A stretch of 6,702 nt of DNA from Deltaproteobacteria bacterium (GTDB taxonomy: Bacteria; UBA10199; JACPAL01; JACOUP01), in the NCBI GenBank assembly GCA_030649435.1, contig JAUSKE010000002.1, positions 1-6,702 on the forward strand, written 5' to 3'. This document shows, one piece after another, positions 1-6,228 of the stretch (position 1 is its first letter; each line of letters starts with the position of its first letter). A model generated the notes under the pieces. It was not told the origin of the DNA. It worked only from the letters and a program-made list of their open reading frames with translations, and searched no databases. The position numbers and the translations under genes are program-made.

Positions 1-1
1 G

Positions 2-613
2 TCCAAAGGTGCTCCTAAAGGGGGGACTGCCAAAAAGCCGGTAACTTCTTCTCATACTGTCGCGCTGGATCCTACCGTCGCCAAAAATCTGGACAAGGTT
101 TATCGTTCGATCTCTCCGGACCAAGCTAAAAAAATCAAGAAACAACTGAATGATCTCATGGGAGAGACGAAGGGTGGTTCACCCGAATGGGCCGATCTCT
201 TCGCACTGCCACCGGAGAAGCTCCACGAAATGGCGAAGGTCGGTTACCTCCAGTTCGAGAATGGACGGTACGACAAGGCCGAGGCGATCTATAGGGGACT
301 CACTATTCTGGATGTAGAAAATTATTATTATCACTCGATGCTGGGGGCGATTTACCAACGACAGGAGAAATGGCCCGAGGCGATGCTCGAGTATTCGGTG
401 GCCATTGATATTAATCCCAAAGATATCGTTTCCAAGACCAATCGGGGAGAGGTTTATTACAAGCTTGGTTTGTTGGATGAGGCTCGTGCCGACTTGGAGG
501 AGTCAATTTTCGCTGACCCTCAGGGGAAAGATTCTTGGGCCAACCGGGCCAGGATGTTGATGAAACAGATTGAAACCGCGGAGAGTCTGCTCCAGACGAG
601 TCTGAAAAAATAG
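2..613 (+). CDS. SycD/LcrH-like type III secretion TPR chaperone, 5' end missing
   Basis: The frame is open to the window edge, so the gene starts outside. The first internal ATG (158) has no ribosome binding site, and the 52 codons before it read as sensible protein: a Lys/Gly/Ala-rich stretch, then a helical segment. I therefore call 203 residues of a longer protein. Counting from the codon at position 2, residues about 74-180 form three TPR units with a GRYDKA-type first repeat, LGAIYQRQ in the second and NRGEVYYKLG in the third. This spacing is that of class II T3SS chaperones (SycD, LcrH, IpgC), cytoplasmic proteins that hold translocators or other export substrates before secretion. The region before the first TPR exceeds 70 residues, about twice that of LcrH, so an added N-terminal part is likely. 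The stop lies one base before the next ATG, implying an operon. A generic TPR protein is the alternative, but the neighbouring paralogue favours the chaperone reading. Confidence 0.75.
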   Translation, partial: SKGAPKGGTAKKPVTSSHTVALDPTVAKNLDKVYRSISPDQAKKIKKQLNDLMGETKGGSPEWADLFALPPEKLHEMAKVGYLQFENGRYDKAEAIYRGLTILDVENYYYHSMLGAIYQRQEKWPEAMLEYSVAIDINPKDIVSKTNRGEVYYKLGLLDEARADLEESIFADPQGKDSWANRARMLMKQIETAESLLQTSLKK

Positions 614-614
614 C

Positions 615-1532
615 ATGGCGATTCAATTGAACAACCTGAGAACAGAGACCAGAAAACCGGCGGCGTTGGCCCCTGATAGTGATCTTGCCTTTAGCCGCAA
701 GCTTCTGGAGAAGCTTGGTCTACCGGAAGAGGTGATGAAGGACAAGGTCCTCGTCGGTTCCTTTTTGGCCTCGCAATCGTCTCGGCTGACGGAAATGGAA
801 CAACGGCCGGAGATCAAGTCGCTCTCGGCGGATCTTCCTCCCCCGGTGGAGAACTTCGATCCCCGTAATCCGCAGGTTGCGGAAAGAGTGTCGCCGGAAG
901 AACGAAAAGAACTCCATGACTGGATCCATGAACATAACGCGAGGGTGACAGAAAAACAGGGAGAGCTCGGACTTGCCACAAATCCGGCGGATGACGCCTT
1001 GGCAGAGCAGATTGAAGATATTCTGAGAAACCCACCGCCGCCAGTGGCTGGGAAGAGTGATGCCGCTGGGCTTGGAGACTTCGTGACGGGGGATATTGTG
1101 CTCTCCAGTGAGCTTCAAGCGGAATGGAAGAAGAAGGAAAAAGATTGGCAAGAACTTATCTCCACGCTGATGGCCCGTGGTGCCGATGCGAGCAGTCTAG
1201 TGCTAGCGATTTGTGGGATGATGACCGACAAATATGGATTAGGCTTGAAGCATGCCGCCAATCTTTTTAGTACGAATGAACAGCAACGACGGGATCTGGC
1301 CGATCAGTTCACCCGTCAGATGTCGGGGGGTGGGAGTAGTGACATCGGAAGGATGTCTGTTTTTCAGAACAAGCAACAGAGTTTGATGGTCGACACCCAG
1401 ATGATCAACCAAAAGCTTCAGGTCATCATGCAGGATCGCGATCGTTTTCAGAACATCTCCAAAGAGATGCTCCAGAGTATTCATCAGGCCCGGTTACATA
1501 TTGCCGGCCGGATTCCTGGCGGATCGGGGTAA
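615..1532 (+). CDS. Putative type III secreted protein, EspA/SseB-like helical C-terminus
   Basis: A 305-residue hydrophilic protein that I do not firmly recognise. It has no signal peptide and no membrane span. The N-terminal 145 residues are charged and proline-containing, with PPP near 75-77 and PPPP near 140-143. After that come an amphipathic helix (about 165-188), a hydrophobic helix around SSLVLAICGMM (193-203), a Gly/Ser break (237-243) and a long coiled-coil-like helix (about 248-298) rich in Gln, Met and Asp. A hydrophobic helix, a break and a terminal coiled coil ending in an Ile-Gly-Arg-Ile-type tail is the layout of the T3SS filament proteins EspA and SseB. Position between two SycD-like chaperone genes, with translational-coupling distances on both sides (start one base after the upstream stop), supports an export substrate. 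The upstream Shine-Dalgarno is poor, consistent with coupling. The EspA-like assignment is by eye; a tip, regulator or effector protein is possible. Confidence 0.5.
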   Translation: MAIQLNNLRTETRKPAALAPDSDLAFSRKLLEKLGLPEEVMKDKVLVGSFLASQSSRLTEMEQRPEIKSLSADLPPPVENFDPRNPQVAERVSPEERKELHDWIHEHNARVTEKQGELGLATNPADDALAEQIEDILRNPPPPVAGKSDAAGLGDFVTGDIVLSSELQAEWKKKEKDWQELISTLMARGADASSLVLAICGMMTDKYGLGLKHAANLFSTNEQQRRDLADQFTRQMSGGGSSDIGRMSVFQNKQQSLMVDTQMINQKLQVIMQDRDRFQNISKEMLQSIHQARLHIAGRIPGGSG

Positions 1533-1535
1533 TAA

Positions 1536-2087
1536 ATGACTGACACCGTTCTTGACCCGAGTCCTCTCCGTCGACGGTACCTTGCGACAGTTCTCCATCG
1601 TTTTATCAATAACAAACTAACGATTGCCGACCTGGATGGTATTTCCAGAAAGAAGCTTCTTCAGGTGGCGGAGATGGGGTTTGTTAAACTCAAGCATGGT
1701 CGTTTAAAGGAGGCGCGCGAAATATTTGAGGTCTTGGCCGAACTGGATCACTTGAATCCTTATCACCATGCCGCTCTGGGCTCACTCTTTCAGAAACAGG
1801 GGCAGTTTATGGAATCAATTGCCGAATATACACAGGCACTCAAACTTTCCGAAAATGATTTTACTTCTCTCGTCAATCGGGGTGAAGTTTTTCTACGCCT
1901 TGAGAACTTCAAACCGGCGGCCGAAGATTTTCGAAAGGCGATCTTACTCGATGGCAAGGGGACAAATCTTTGGGCTAATCGGGCGCGCTCTCTCGTGATT
2001 GCGCTAAAGCGGAATCTGGATTTGAAAAGGGCCGCGGCAGCACCAAAGGCAGTTCAAAGCCGGGTGGCGACGAGAAAGACGAAATAA
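1536..2087 (+). CDS. SycD/LcrH-like type III secretion TPR chaperone (second paralogue)
   Basis: A 183-residue cytoplasmic protein close in length to LcrH/SycD. Three TPR units cover about residues 42-143, with GRLKEA in the first, LGSLFQKQG in the second and NRGEVFLRL in the third, then WANRAR at 146-151. An ungapped hand alignment to the chaperone at the window start gives about 42 identities over about 115 positions, with GR, LG, NRGEV and WANRAR shared, so the two are paralogues. Class II T3SS chaperones bind translocators in the groove of their TPRs; the partner here is probably the 305-residue neighbour or a protein encoded outside the window. The tail after residue 160 is basic and alanine-rich. 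The start is the ATG directly after the tandem TAATAA that ends the previous gene, with GGGG at 1526-1529 as a possible ribosome site. The stop abuts the stop of the convergent gene. Confidence 0.77.
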   Translation: MTDTVLDPSPLRRRYLATVLHRFINNKLTIADLDGISRKKLLQVAEMGFVKLKHGRLKEAREIFEVLAELDHLNPYHHAALGSLFQKQGQFMESIAEYTQALKLSENDFTSLVNRGEVFLRLENFKPAAEDFRKAILLDGKGTNLWANRARSLVIALKRNLDLKRAAAAPKAVQSRVATRKTK

Positions 2088-3491
2088 TTACGATTCATCG
2101 TCCGTATCATTCGAGTCAAGAATCCCGTACTTTTTGAGAAGATTCCGGATATGTTTCCGATCGATTCCGGCCTCGCGGGCCGTTTTGGAGATGTTGTAGT
2201 TGTTGCGTCGGAGGAGAGAGGCAAGATAATCTTTTTCAAAGCCTTCAACAACTTTTTGTTTTGCCTCTTTGAAGGGAAGATTCATGTCAACTGTCATCCG
2301 TTCGGTGGCTTCTTCCTCCCGTTCCAATTCCTGAAAGATGTGCGTTAGGTGTTTCCCCTGAATGCTGTGGCCATCGACAAGTGGTACGGCCCGTTCCAGG
2401 ACGTTCATCAACTCCCGCACGTTACCCGGCCATTGGTAGCGAGTGAGCATTTTCAAGGCATCATCTTCAACGCGGGTCACTTTTAATTTTCCATCAGGGA
2501 GCTTGTTGAATTTTCCGGTCTGAAGAAACTTTTCGACAAGGGTAGAGATGTCATCCGGACGTTCTCTGAGAGGGGGCAGTGTGATTTTAACGACCGAGAG
2601 GCGGTAGTACAGATCTTCCCGAAAATGTCCCTCGCCGATTTGCTTTCGAAGATTACGGTTTGTGGCGCAGATGACTCGAACATCGATGGAGACAGTATCG
2701 TTGGAACCGACCTTCTTGACCTCGCGCTGTTCTAGGGCTCGGAGGAGCTTTGGTTGGAGCTCCATCGAAAGTTCGCCGATCTCATCTAAAAAAATAGTCC
2801 CGCCATTGGCCTCTTCGAAGGCCCCTTTACGGGTGGCAATGGCACCGGTGAAAGAGCCCTTGATGTGACCAAATAGTTCCGACTCGATAAGGTTCTCGGC
2901 AACGGCGCTACAATCAAAGACGACAAACGATTTGCTTTTTCGTGGGCTATTTTCATGGATGGCACGGGCCACAACTTCTTTGCCAGTACCGGTTTCCCCT
3001 TCGATAATGACGGTTGCGTTGGTGGGAGAAATTTTATCCAGGATCCCGAAAATTTGTCTCATTTTTCGGGAATGGCCAGAAACTTCGCCAAACGATTCAC
3101 GATTGGATGGTTCGATCTGGACCTTTTCGTCAAAAGCGACAAATTCAATCTTGGTATTGCCGATCCGAATGATGTCTCCCGGAGAGAGGTAGGCTTCTTT
3201 GACCTTGATGTCGTTGATGTAGGTTCCGTTGGTGCTACCCGGGTCAAGCAGGAGGTAACTATCTTCAGTTTGGCGGATCTCAACGTGGTAACGAGAGACG
3301 GTTTTGTCATCGAGGACGCAGTCGTTGTCTTCTTTTTTGCCGATTTTGAGAAGGGGTTTGTTCAAATCGATTTTTTTCCCCTTATTCGGCCCACTGACTA
3401 TTTCCAGACGACATTTTCGAAGAGAAACAACCTCTTTATGCTCCTCAACCGCTAGGAGTTGTGTGTCTAAATCGAGAGGCTTTGTTTCCAT
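2088..3491 (-). CDS. FHA-domain sigma-54-dependent transcriptional activator
   Basis: A 467-residue enhancer-binding protein that would remodel sigma-54 RNA polymerase by ATP hydrolysis. Residues about 27-118 are an FHA phosphothreonine-binding domain with VSRYH (65-69) and GSTNGTYIN (85-93). Residues about 137-370 are the AAA+ domain: Walker A GETGTGKE (165-172), the sigma-54 contact loop as GSFTGA (212-217), Walker B GGTIFLDE (230-237), arginine fingers in REDLYYR (291-297) and sensor II GNVREL (356-361). Residues about 422-456 are a Fis-type helix-turn-helix. There is no receiver domain, so input is expected from a Ser/Thr kinase through the FHA domain rather than a histidine kinase. The gene for such a kinase ends nine bases upstream. 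The ATG has a strong TAAGGAG site that includes the kinase stop codon. Oddities are Ser for Ala in the GAFTGA loop and Lys for the usual FHA Arg after Gly51. Family is certain; target genes are unknown. Confidence 0.95.
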   Translation of the reverse strand: METKPLDLDTQLLAVEEHKEVVSLRKCRLEIVSGPNKGKKIDLNKPLLKIGKKEDNDCVLDDKTVSRYHVEIRQTEDSYLLLDPGSTNGTYINDIKVKEAYLSPGDIIRIGNTKIEFVAFDEKVQIEPSNRESFGEVSGHSRKMRQIFGILDKISPTNATVIIEGETGTGKEVVARAIHENSPRKSKSFVVFDCSAVAENLIESELFGHIKGSFTGAIATRKGAFEEANGGTIFLDEIGELSMELQPKLLRALEQREVKKVGSNDTVSIDVRVICATNRNLRKQIGEGHFREDLYYRLSVVKITLPPLRERPDDISTLVEKFLQTGKFNKLPDGKLKVTRVEDDALKMLTRYQWPGNVRELMNVLERAVPLVDGHSIQGKHLTHIFQELEREEEATERMTVDMNLPFKEAKQKVVEGFEKDYLASLLRRNNYNISKTAREAGIDRKHIRNLLKKYGILDSNDTDDES

Positions 3492-3496
3492 GGTGA

Positions 3497-3503
3497 CTCC
3501 TTA
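3497..3503 (-). promoter_or_regulatory. Strong ribosome binding site of the sigma-54 activator gene
   Basis: TAAGGAG on the minus strand starts with the kinase stop codon and lies five bases before the ATG at 3491. It is the best Shine-Dalgarno match in the operon and contrasts with the kinase gene, which has none visible. Stop codon and ribosome site share bases, so terminating ribosomes could reinitiate here. Confidence 0.75.
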
Positions 3504-5819
3504 TTCCTTTTCTAAAGTAACATTATACTTCTTTGTGGGTGCTTCTCTTAACTCAAAACTGGTGTCCCAACCTCGATAACCCCCCATCTGCAAGCGGAGG
3601 GTGTGAGGCCGATCACGCGGCACCCGCTTGATGGTGACAGGGGTCTTGGGGGCGATCTGTTCACCATCAAAAATGACAAAAGCCCTCGGTGGGTCAGAAC
3701 TGATACTGACCTCCCCGTAGAGGCTTCCCAACTGAATCGTCCCTAGGTTTTTTGATTCACCCGAACCAAGTCTCACCTGTGTGTTGTATTTTAGGAATCC
3801 TTCTTTTGAGACGACGAGCTTCACATTACCGGGGACGACGTTCTCTGCCTTGAGAGGGGTGGTTCCCTTGAATTCTCCATTTACGTAAACCTCAGCCCCG
3901 GATGGCTCCGACTTCATGGAGAGACTCCCATACTTGAAAGGGCCCTTGGGAGCCTCCTCGACCACCGGTTGCGGTGTCGGTGTTGGCTCAACCCTTGCCG
4001 GCGCTGGAGGAGGAGGTGGTGGAGCAGAAGGGGCCACAGTTTTCAATTCCCTTTTAATCGCCACCTGTGGAGGGGCCGGAGGCTTGGGGGTGGCTGGGAC
4101 CGGTATTGGGGCTGGTTTCGGAAGAGGGGTTAGCGAAGCCTCCAACTTAACCGGATCAAACCCCTTAATTTCGACGGCACTGTTCCATTCTCCAAACTGA
4201 TCCTTGGTGAGTTTAAGCTGGTACGGTTTATTCAGTTCCAGGTTGTCAACACGCGCTGGCGTTTCGCGTCCCAAATTTTGTCCATCCATAAAAATTTTTG
4301 CTCCGGCGGGGTTGGAAACAATTTCTAAAATACCGACAGAAAGGGGTTGTAGCTTTCCCTCGACGAGGAGCGGTTGTTCGGAAACGAGGGTAATCTCCTT
4401 TTCCATGTCACGGTATTTTTCCTTGGAGACCCTGATTTTATAACTGTCACCAACCTTGAGGCTTTTGAGGGTGGCTGGTGTGACTTGCCCTGTGGCACTG
4501 TTGTCGAGAAAAATATGGGCCCCCGCCGGATCTGTTGTGATCTGGATGGTTCCCAGCCCAGCCTCCATGTCGGGCGTTTTAGTCTCGATCGGTGGTTGCT
4601 TGGTCGTTATTTTTTCGGGCTCTACTTTTGACCCCCCCTTTCCTTTGAGAAGCATCAAACCTACACCTGCTGCGATCAGGACAAGAAGTGTCAGTCCGAT
4701 CGGTAAGGCTTTTGACTTTTTCTTGGAAAGAGAGGGGGAAGTTTGCGCCACGGGGGTTTCTCGGGAGATCTCGATATCGGCACCGGACTCCTCCCTTTTG
4801 ACGACAATCTCTTCTTTGGCCGCTTCTTTAATGATGACTGATCTGGTTTTTTCATCAATCGTGAGGGCCGGCTCTTTTCGTTTTTCTTTTAATTCTGTCG
4901 CAAAATATTTTTGGACAAGCTTTGAGAGGTGGCGCGGTGAAAAATCGGTGTAGGAGGAGTAGAGGTACTTTGTCAAATCCAGTTGAAAGTCACCGGCTGT
5001 CTGGTATCGATCCTTGGCCTGATAGGCGAGCGCCTTGATCATGATCCCCTTCAGTGGGCCTGGGATCGAATCGGGAAGGGCTGACAGGCCAACTCGAGTG
5101 GACCGGATCTTGCGAAGAACCTCGAATTGGGTGTCTCCTTGATAAAGTTTTTCTCCCGTTAAGAGTTCGTAGAGAACGACGCCTGTTGAAAAAATATCGG
5201 TTCGGTTGTCGATCGGCTTGCCCAACGCCTGCTCGGGAGACATGTAAGCGATCTTTCCCTTAAGGATGCCGGCCATGGTATGCGAGACGTTATGGGCCGC
5301 CTTGGCAATCCCGAAATCGACGATTTTAACCTCTCCCTCGTAAGAGATCAGGATGTTTTGGGGGCTGATGTCACGATGAACAATACTCAGCGGGTTTCCT
5401 TCATTATCGGCCTTTCGATGGGCGTAATCGAGTCCCTTACAGACCTCGCTGATGATATAAACGGCGGTATCCTCCGACATCTTCTCTTCGCTCTTGATGG
5501 AACGGAGCATCAACTCCCTCATGTTGGTGCCGTTGATGTACTCCATGGAGATAAAGTAGTCGTCTCCGACCTTTCCCAGGTCGTAAACCTGAACGATATT
5601 CGCGTGAGAAAGGAGAACGGTCAGCTTCGCTTCGTCGACGAGCATGTTAATGAATTCTTTGTCGGCGGCACAATGGGGAAGGATCCGTTTGATCGCCAGA
5701 AGTTTTTCGAATCCATCAACGCCGTACGTCTTCGCCTTGTAGATCTCTGCCATGCCACCCACGGCGAGCTTTTCGAGGAGCACATAACGGCCAAACGGTT
5801 TTGGTTCGAAGGAAGCCAT
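3501..5819 (-). CDS. Membrane Ser/Thr protein kinase with four PEGA domains
   Basis: A 772-residue Hanks-type kinase. The cytoplasmic kinase domain spans about residues 11-285: glycine loop LAVGGMAEIY (18-27), catalytic Lys44 in AIKR, Glu63 of helix C, catalytic loop HRDISPQN (148-155), DFG (168-170) and MSPEQ (193-197), all intact. After a charged linker comes one membrane span (about 372-391) preceded by KKKSK. That places the C-terminal 380 residues outside the cytoplasmic membrane, where four PEGA beta-domains lie (about 423-493, 496-566, 631-697, 702-772), with a proline-rich spacer between the second and third. PEGA modules are common in surface and sensor proteins; a sensing or cell-wall-contact role is inferred. 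The ATG, seven bases after the upstream stop, has no clear Shine-Dalgarno, so coupling is likely; the FGRYVLLEKL opening supports this start. The next gene encodes an FHA sigma-54 activator, its likely partner. The HRDISPQN subtype is familiar from myxobacteria. Confidence 0.95.
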   Translation of the reverse strand: MASFEPKPFGRYVLLEKLAVGGMAEIYKAKTYGVDGFEKLLAIKRILPHCAADKEFINMLVDEAKLTVLLSHANIVQVYDLGKVGDDYFISMEYINGTNMRELMLRSIKSEEKMSEDTAVYIISEVCKGLDYAHRKADNEGNPLSIVHRDISPQNILISYEGEVKIVDFGIAKAAHNVSHTMAGILKGKIAYMSPEQALGKPIDNRTDIFSTGVVLYELLTGEKLYQGDTQFEVLRKIRSTRVGLSALPDSIPGPLKGIMIKALAYQAKDRYQTAGDFQLDLTKYLYSSYTDFSPRHLSKLVQKYFATELKEKRKEPALTIDEKTRSVIIKEAAKEEIVVKREESGADIEISRETPVAQTSPSLSKKKSKALPIGLTLLVLIAAGVGLMLLKGKGGSKVEPEKITTKQPPIETKTPDMEAGLGTIQITTDPAGAHIFLDNSATGQVTPATLKSLKVGDSYKIRVSKEKYRDMEKEITLVSEQPLLVEGKLQPLSVGILEIVSNPAGAKIFMDGQNLGRETPARVDNLELNKPYQLKLTKDQFGEWNSAVEIKGFDPVKLEASLTPLPKPAPIPVPATPKPPAPPQVAIKRELKTVAPSAPPPPPPAPARVEPTPTPQPVVEEAPKGPFKYGSLSMKSEPSGAEVYVNGEFKGTTPLKAENVVPGNVKLVVSKEGFLKYNTQVRLGSGESKNLGTIQLGSLYGEVSISSDPPRAFVIFDGEQIAPKTPVTIKRVPRDRPHTLRLQMGGYRGWDTSFELREAPTKKYNVTLEKE
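3504..4553 (-). other. Four-copy PEGA repeat array with proline-rich spacer inside the kinase
   Basis: Four divergent copies of an approximately 70-residue unit encode the extracytoplasmic half of the kinase: 4341-4553, 4122-4334, 3729-3929 and 3504-3716. Each begins with a beta strand followed by a turn: DPAGAHIFLD, NPAGAKIFMD, EPSGAEVYVN and DPPRAFVIFD. Each then has a T-P step (VTPAT, ETPAR, TTPLK, KTPVT). Copies 1-3 keep the P-x-G-A core of the motif; copy 4 has PPRA instead and is the most diverged. The spacer at about 3939-4121 encodes an Ala/Pro/Lys-rich linker with a run of prolines, probably extended across the periplasm. The copies differ enough in sequence that recent DNA-level duplication is not apparent. 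Confidence 0.85.
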
Positions 5820-5826
5820 AATTACA

Positions 5827-6225
5827 CTAGGGGTAAAAGACCCTCACGAAGAGAAGGGCGCTGATAACTAGTCCCCCTAGGCCCAAGAGGTAAGTGGCGA
5901 TCATTCCCCACCTCGGCTTGGCATCGATATCGAGGATCCCTAGGGCGACCAGCGGTTGATGTTGCAGGCGCCACGTCCATGATTCCTCTTCCTCGTCGGG
6001 AATCATCATCGACCGGGACAATTCCTCTTTTGTCAGGAGTGGGTTGCTGCCACGGGCCTTCATCGGTTTGGTAATTATTTTTTCCCACGACGGTTTTTTG
6101 CCGAACGAATCCTTTTTCTCTTCCTCCTCTGAAAATTGCCGTCGCTGTTTCTCTTCATCACCGCTTTTGTCTGCCTCCAAAATGCGGTGGAGGGGAGAAT
6201 CAGGTCGTTCAATTCGATCAACCAA
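5827..6225 (-). CDS. Acidic protein with a single C-terminal membrane segment, function unknown
   Basis: I do not recognise this 132-residue protein. About 105 hydrophilic residues rich in Glu, Lys and Arg, including an EEEE run near 33-36 and another acidic patch near 77-81, precede one hydrophobic segment at about 107-128 (MIATYLLGLGGLVISALLFV). Only a few residues follow it, which gives the look of a tail-anchored membrane protein with a cytoplasmic body. The start is TTG at 6225: AGGAG at 6232-6236 lies six bases before it, and no ATG occurs in frame until codon 55. The gene begins three bases after the stop of the zinc ribbon gene and ends seven bases before the kinase ATG, so all are almost certainly cotranscribed. 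A role as small membrane partner of the kinase is possible from position only. Confidence 0.75.
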   Translation of the reverse strand: MVDRIERPDSPLHRILEADKSGDEEKQRRQFSEEEEKKDSFGKKPSWEKIITKPMKARGSNPLLTKEELSRSMMIPDEEEESWTWRLQHQPLVALGILDIDAKPRWGMIATYLLGLGGLVISALLFVRVFYP

Positions 6226-6228
6226 GAA

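Noticed and set aside
158..613. ATG at 158 as the true start of the first chaperone gene
   Set aside because: There is no Shine-Dalgarno before it, and the frame is open with protein-like codons all the way to the window edge.
699..716. Inverted repeat AAGCTTCTGGAGAAGCTT in the early 305-residue gene
   Set aside because: The 8-base arms encode Lys-Leu-Leu-Glu-Lys-Leu; the loop is only two bases, and its coding-region position makes a codon coincidence the simpler explanation.
1143..1158. TGGCA-like sequence in the 305-residue gene as a sigma-54 promoter
   Set aside because: It lacks the GC of the -12 element at the required distance and lies inside coding sequence with no gene start nearby.
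1650..1661. Perfect 12-base palindrome AAGAAGCTTCTT in the second chaperone gene
   Set aside because: It falls on Lys-Lys-Leu-Leu codons of the first TPR region. Nothing links it to an operator.
2078..2102. Inverted repeat (GACGA/TCGTC) across the convergent stop codons as a bidirectional terminator
   Set aside because: The outer stem is only 5 bases with a large loop or bulge, and no T tract follows on either strand.
2105..2135. Possible weak hairpin before TTTTT as a plus-strand terminator inside the activator gene
   Set aside because: The stem is two short pieces (GTA/TAC and ATTC/GAAT) with an uneven internal loop; too weak to annotate, though termination must occur somewhere near here.
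2955..3455. Plus-strand open frame (166 codons) opposite the FHA region of the activator
   Set aside because: It is antisense to an unmistakable FHA-AAA+ gene, with no recognisable motif of its own.
5280..5864. Long plus-strand open frame (194 codons) opposite the kinase
   Set aside because: It lies fully antisense to conserved kinase-domain codons and extends just beyond the kinase start; it shows no domain and no ribosome site, so it is a shadow of the real gene.
5822..6088. Minus-strand open frame of 88 codons overlapping the 132-residue protein
   Set aside because: It is in another frame, rich in Arg/Gly/Pro with no domain. The TTG frame has a proper ribosome site and a clear membrane segment.
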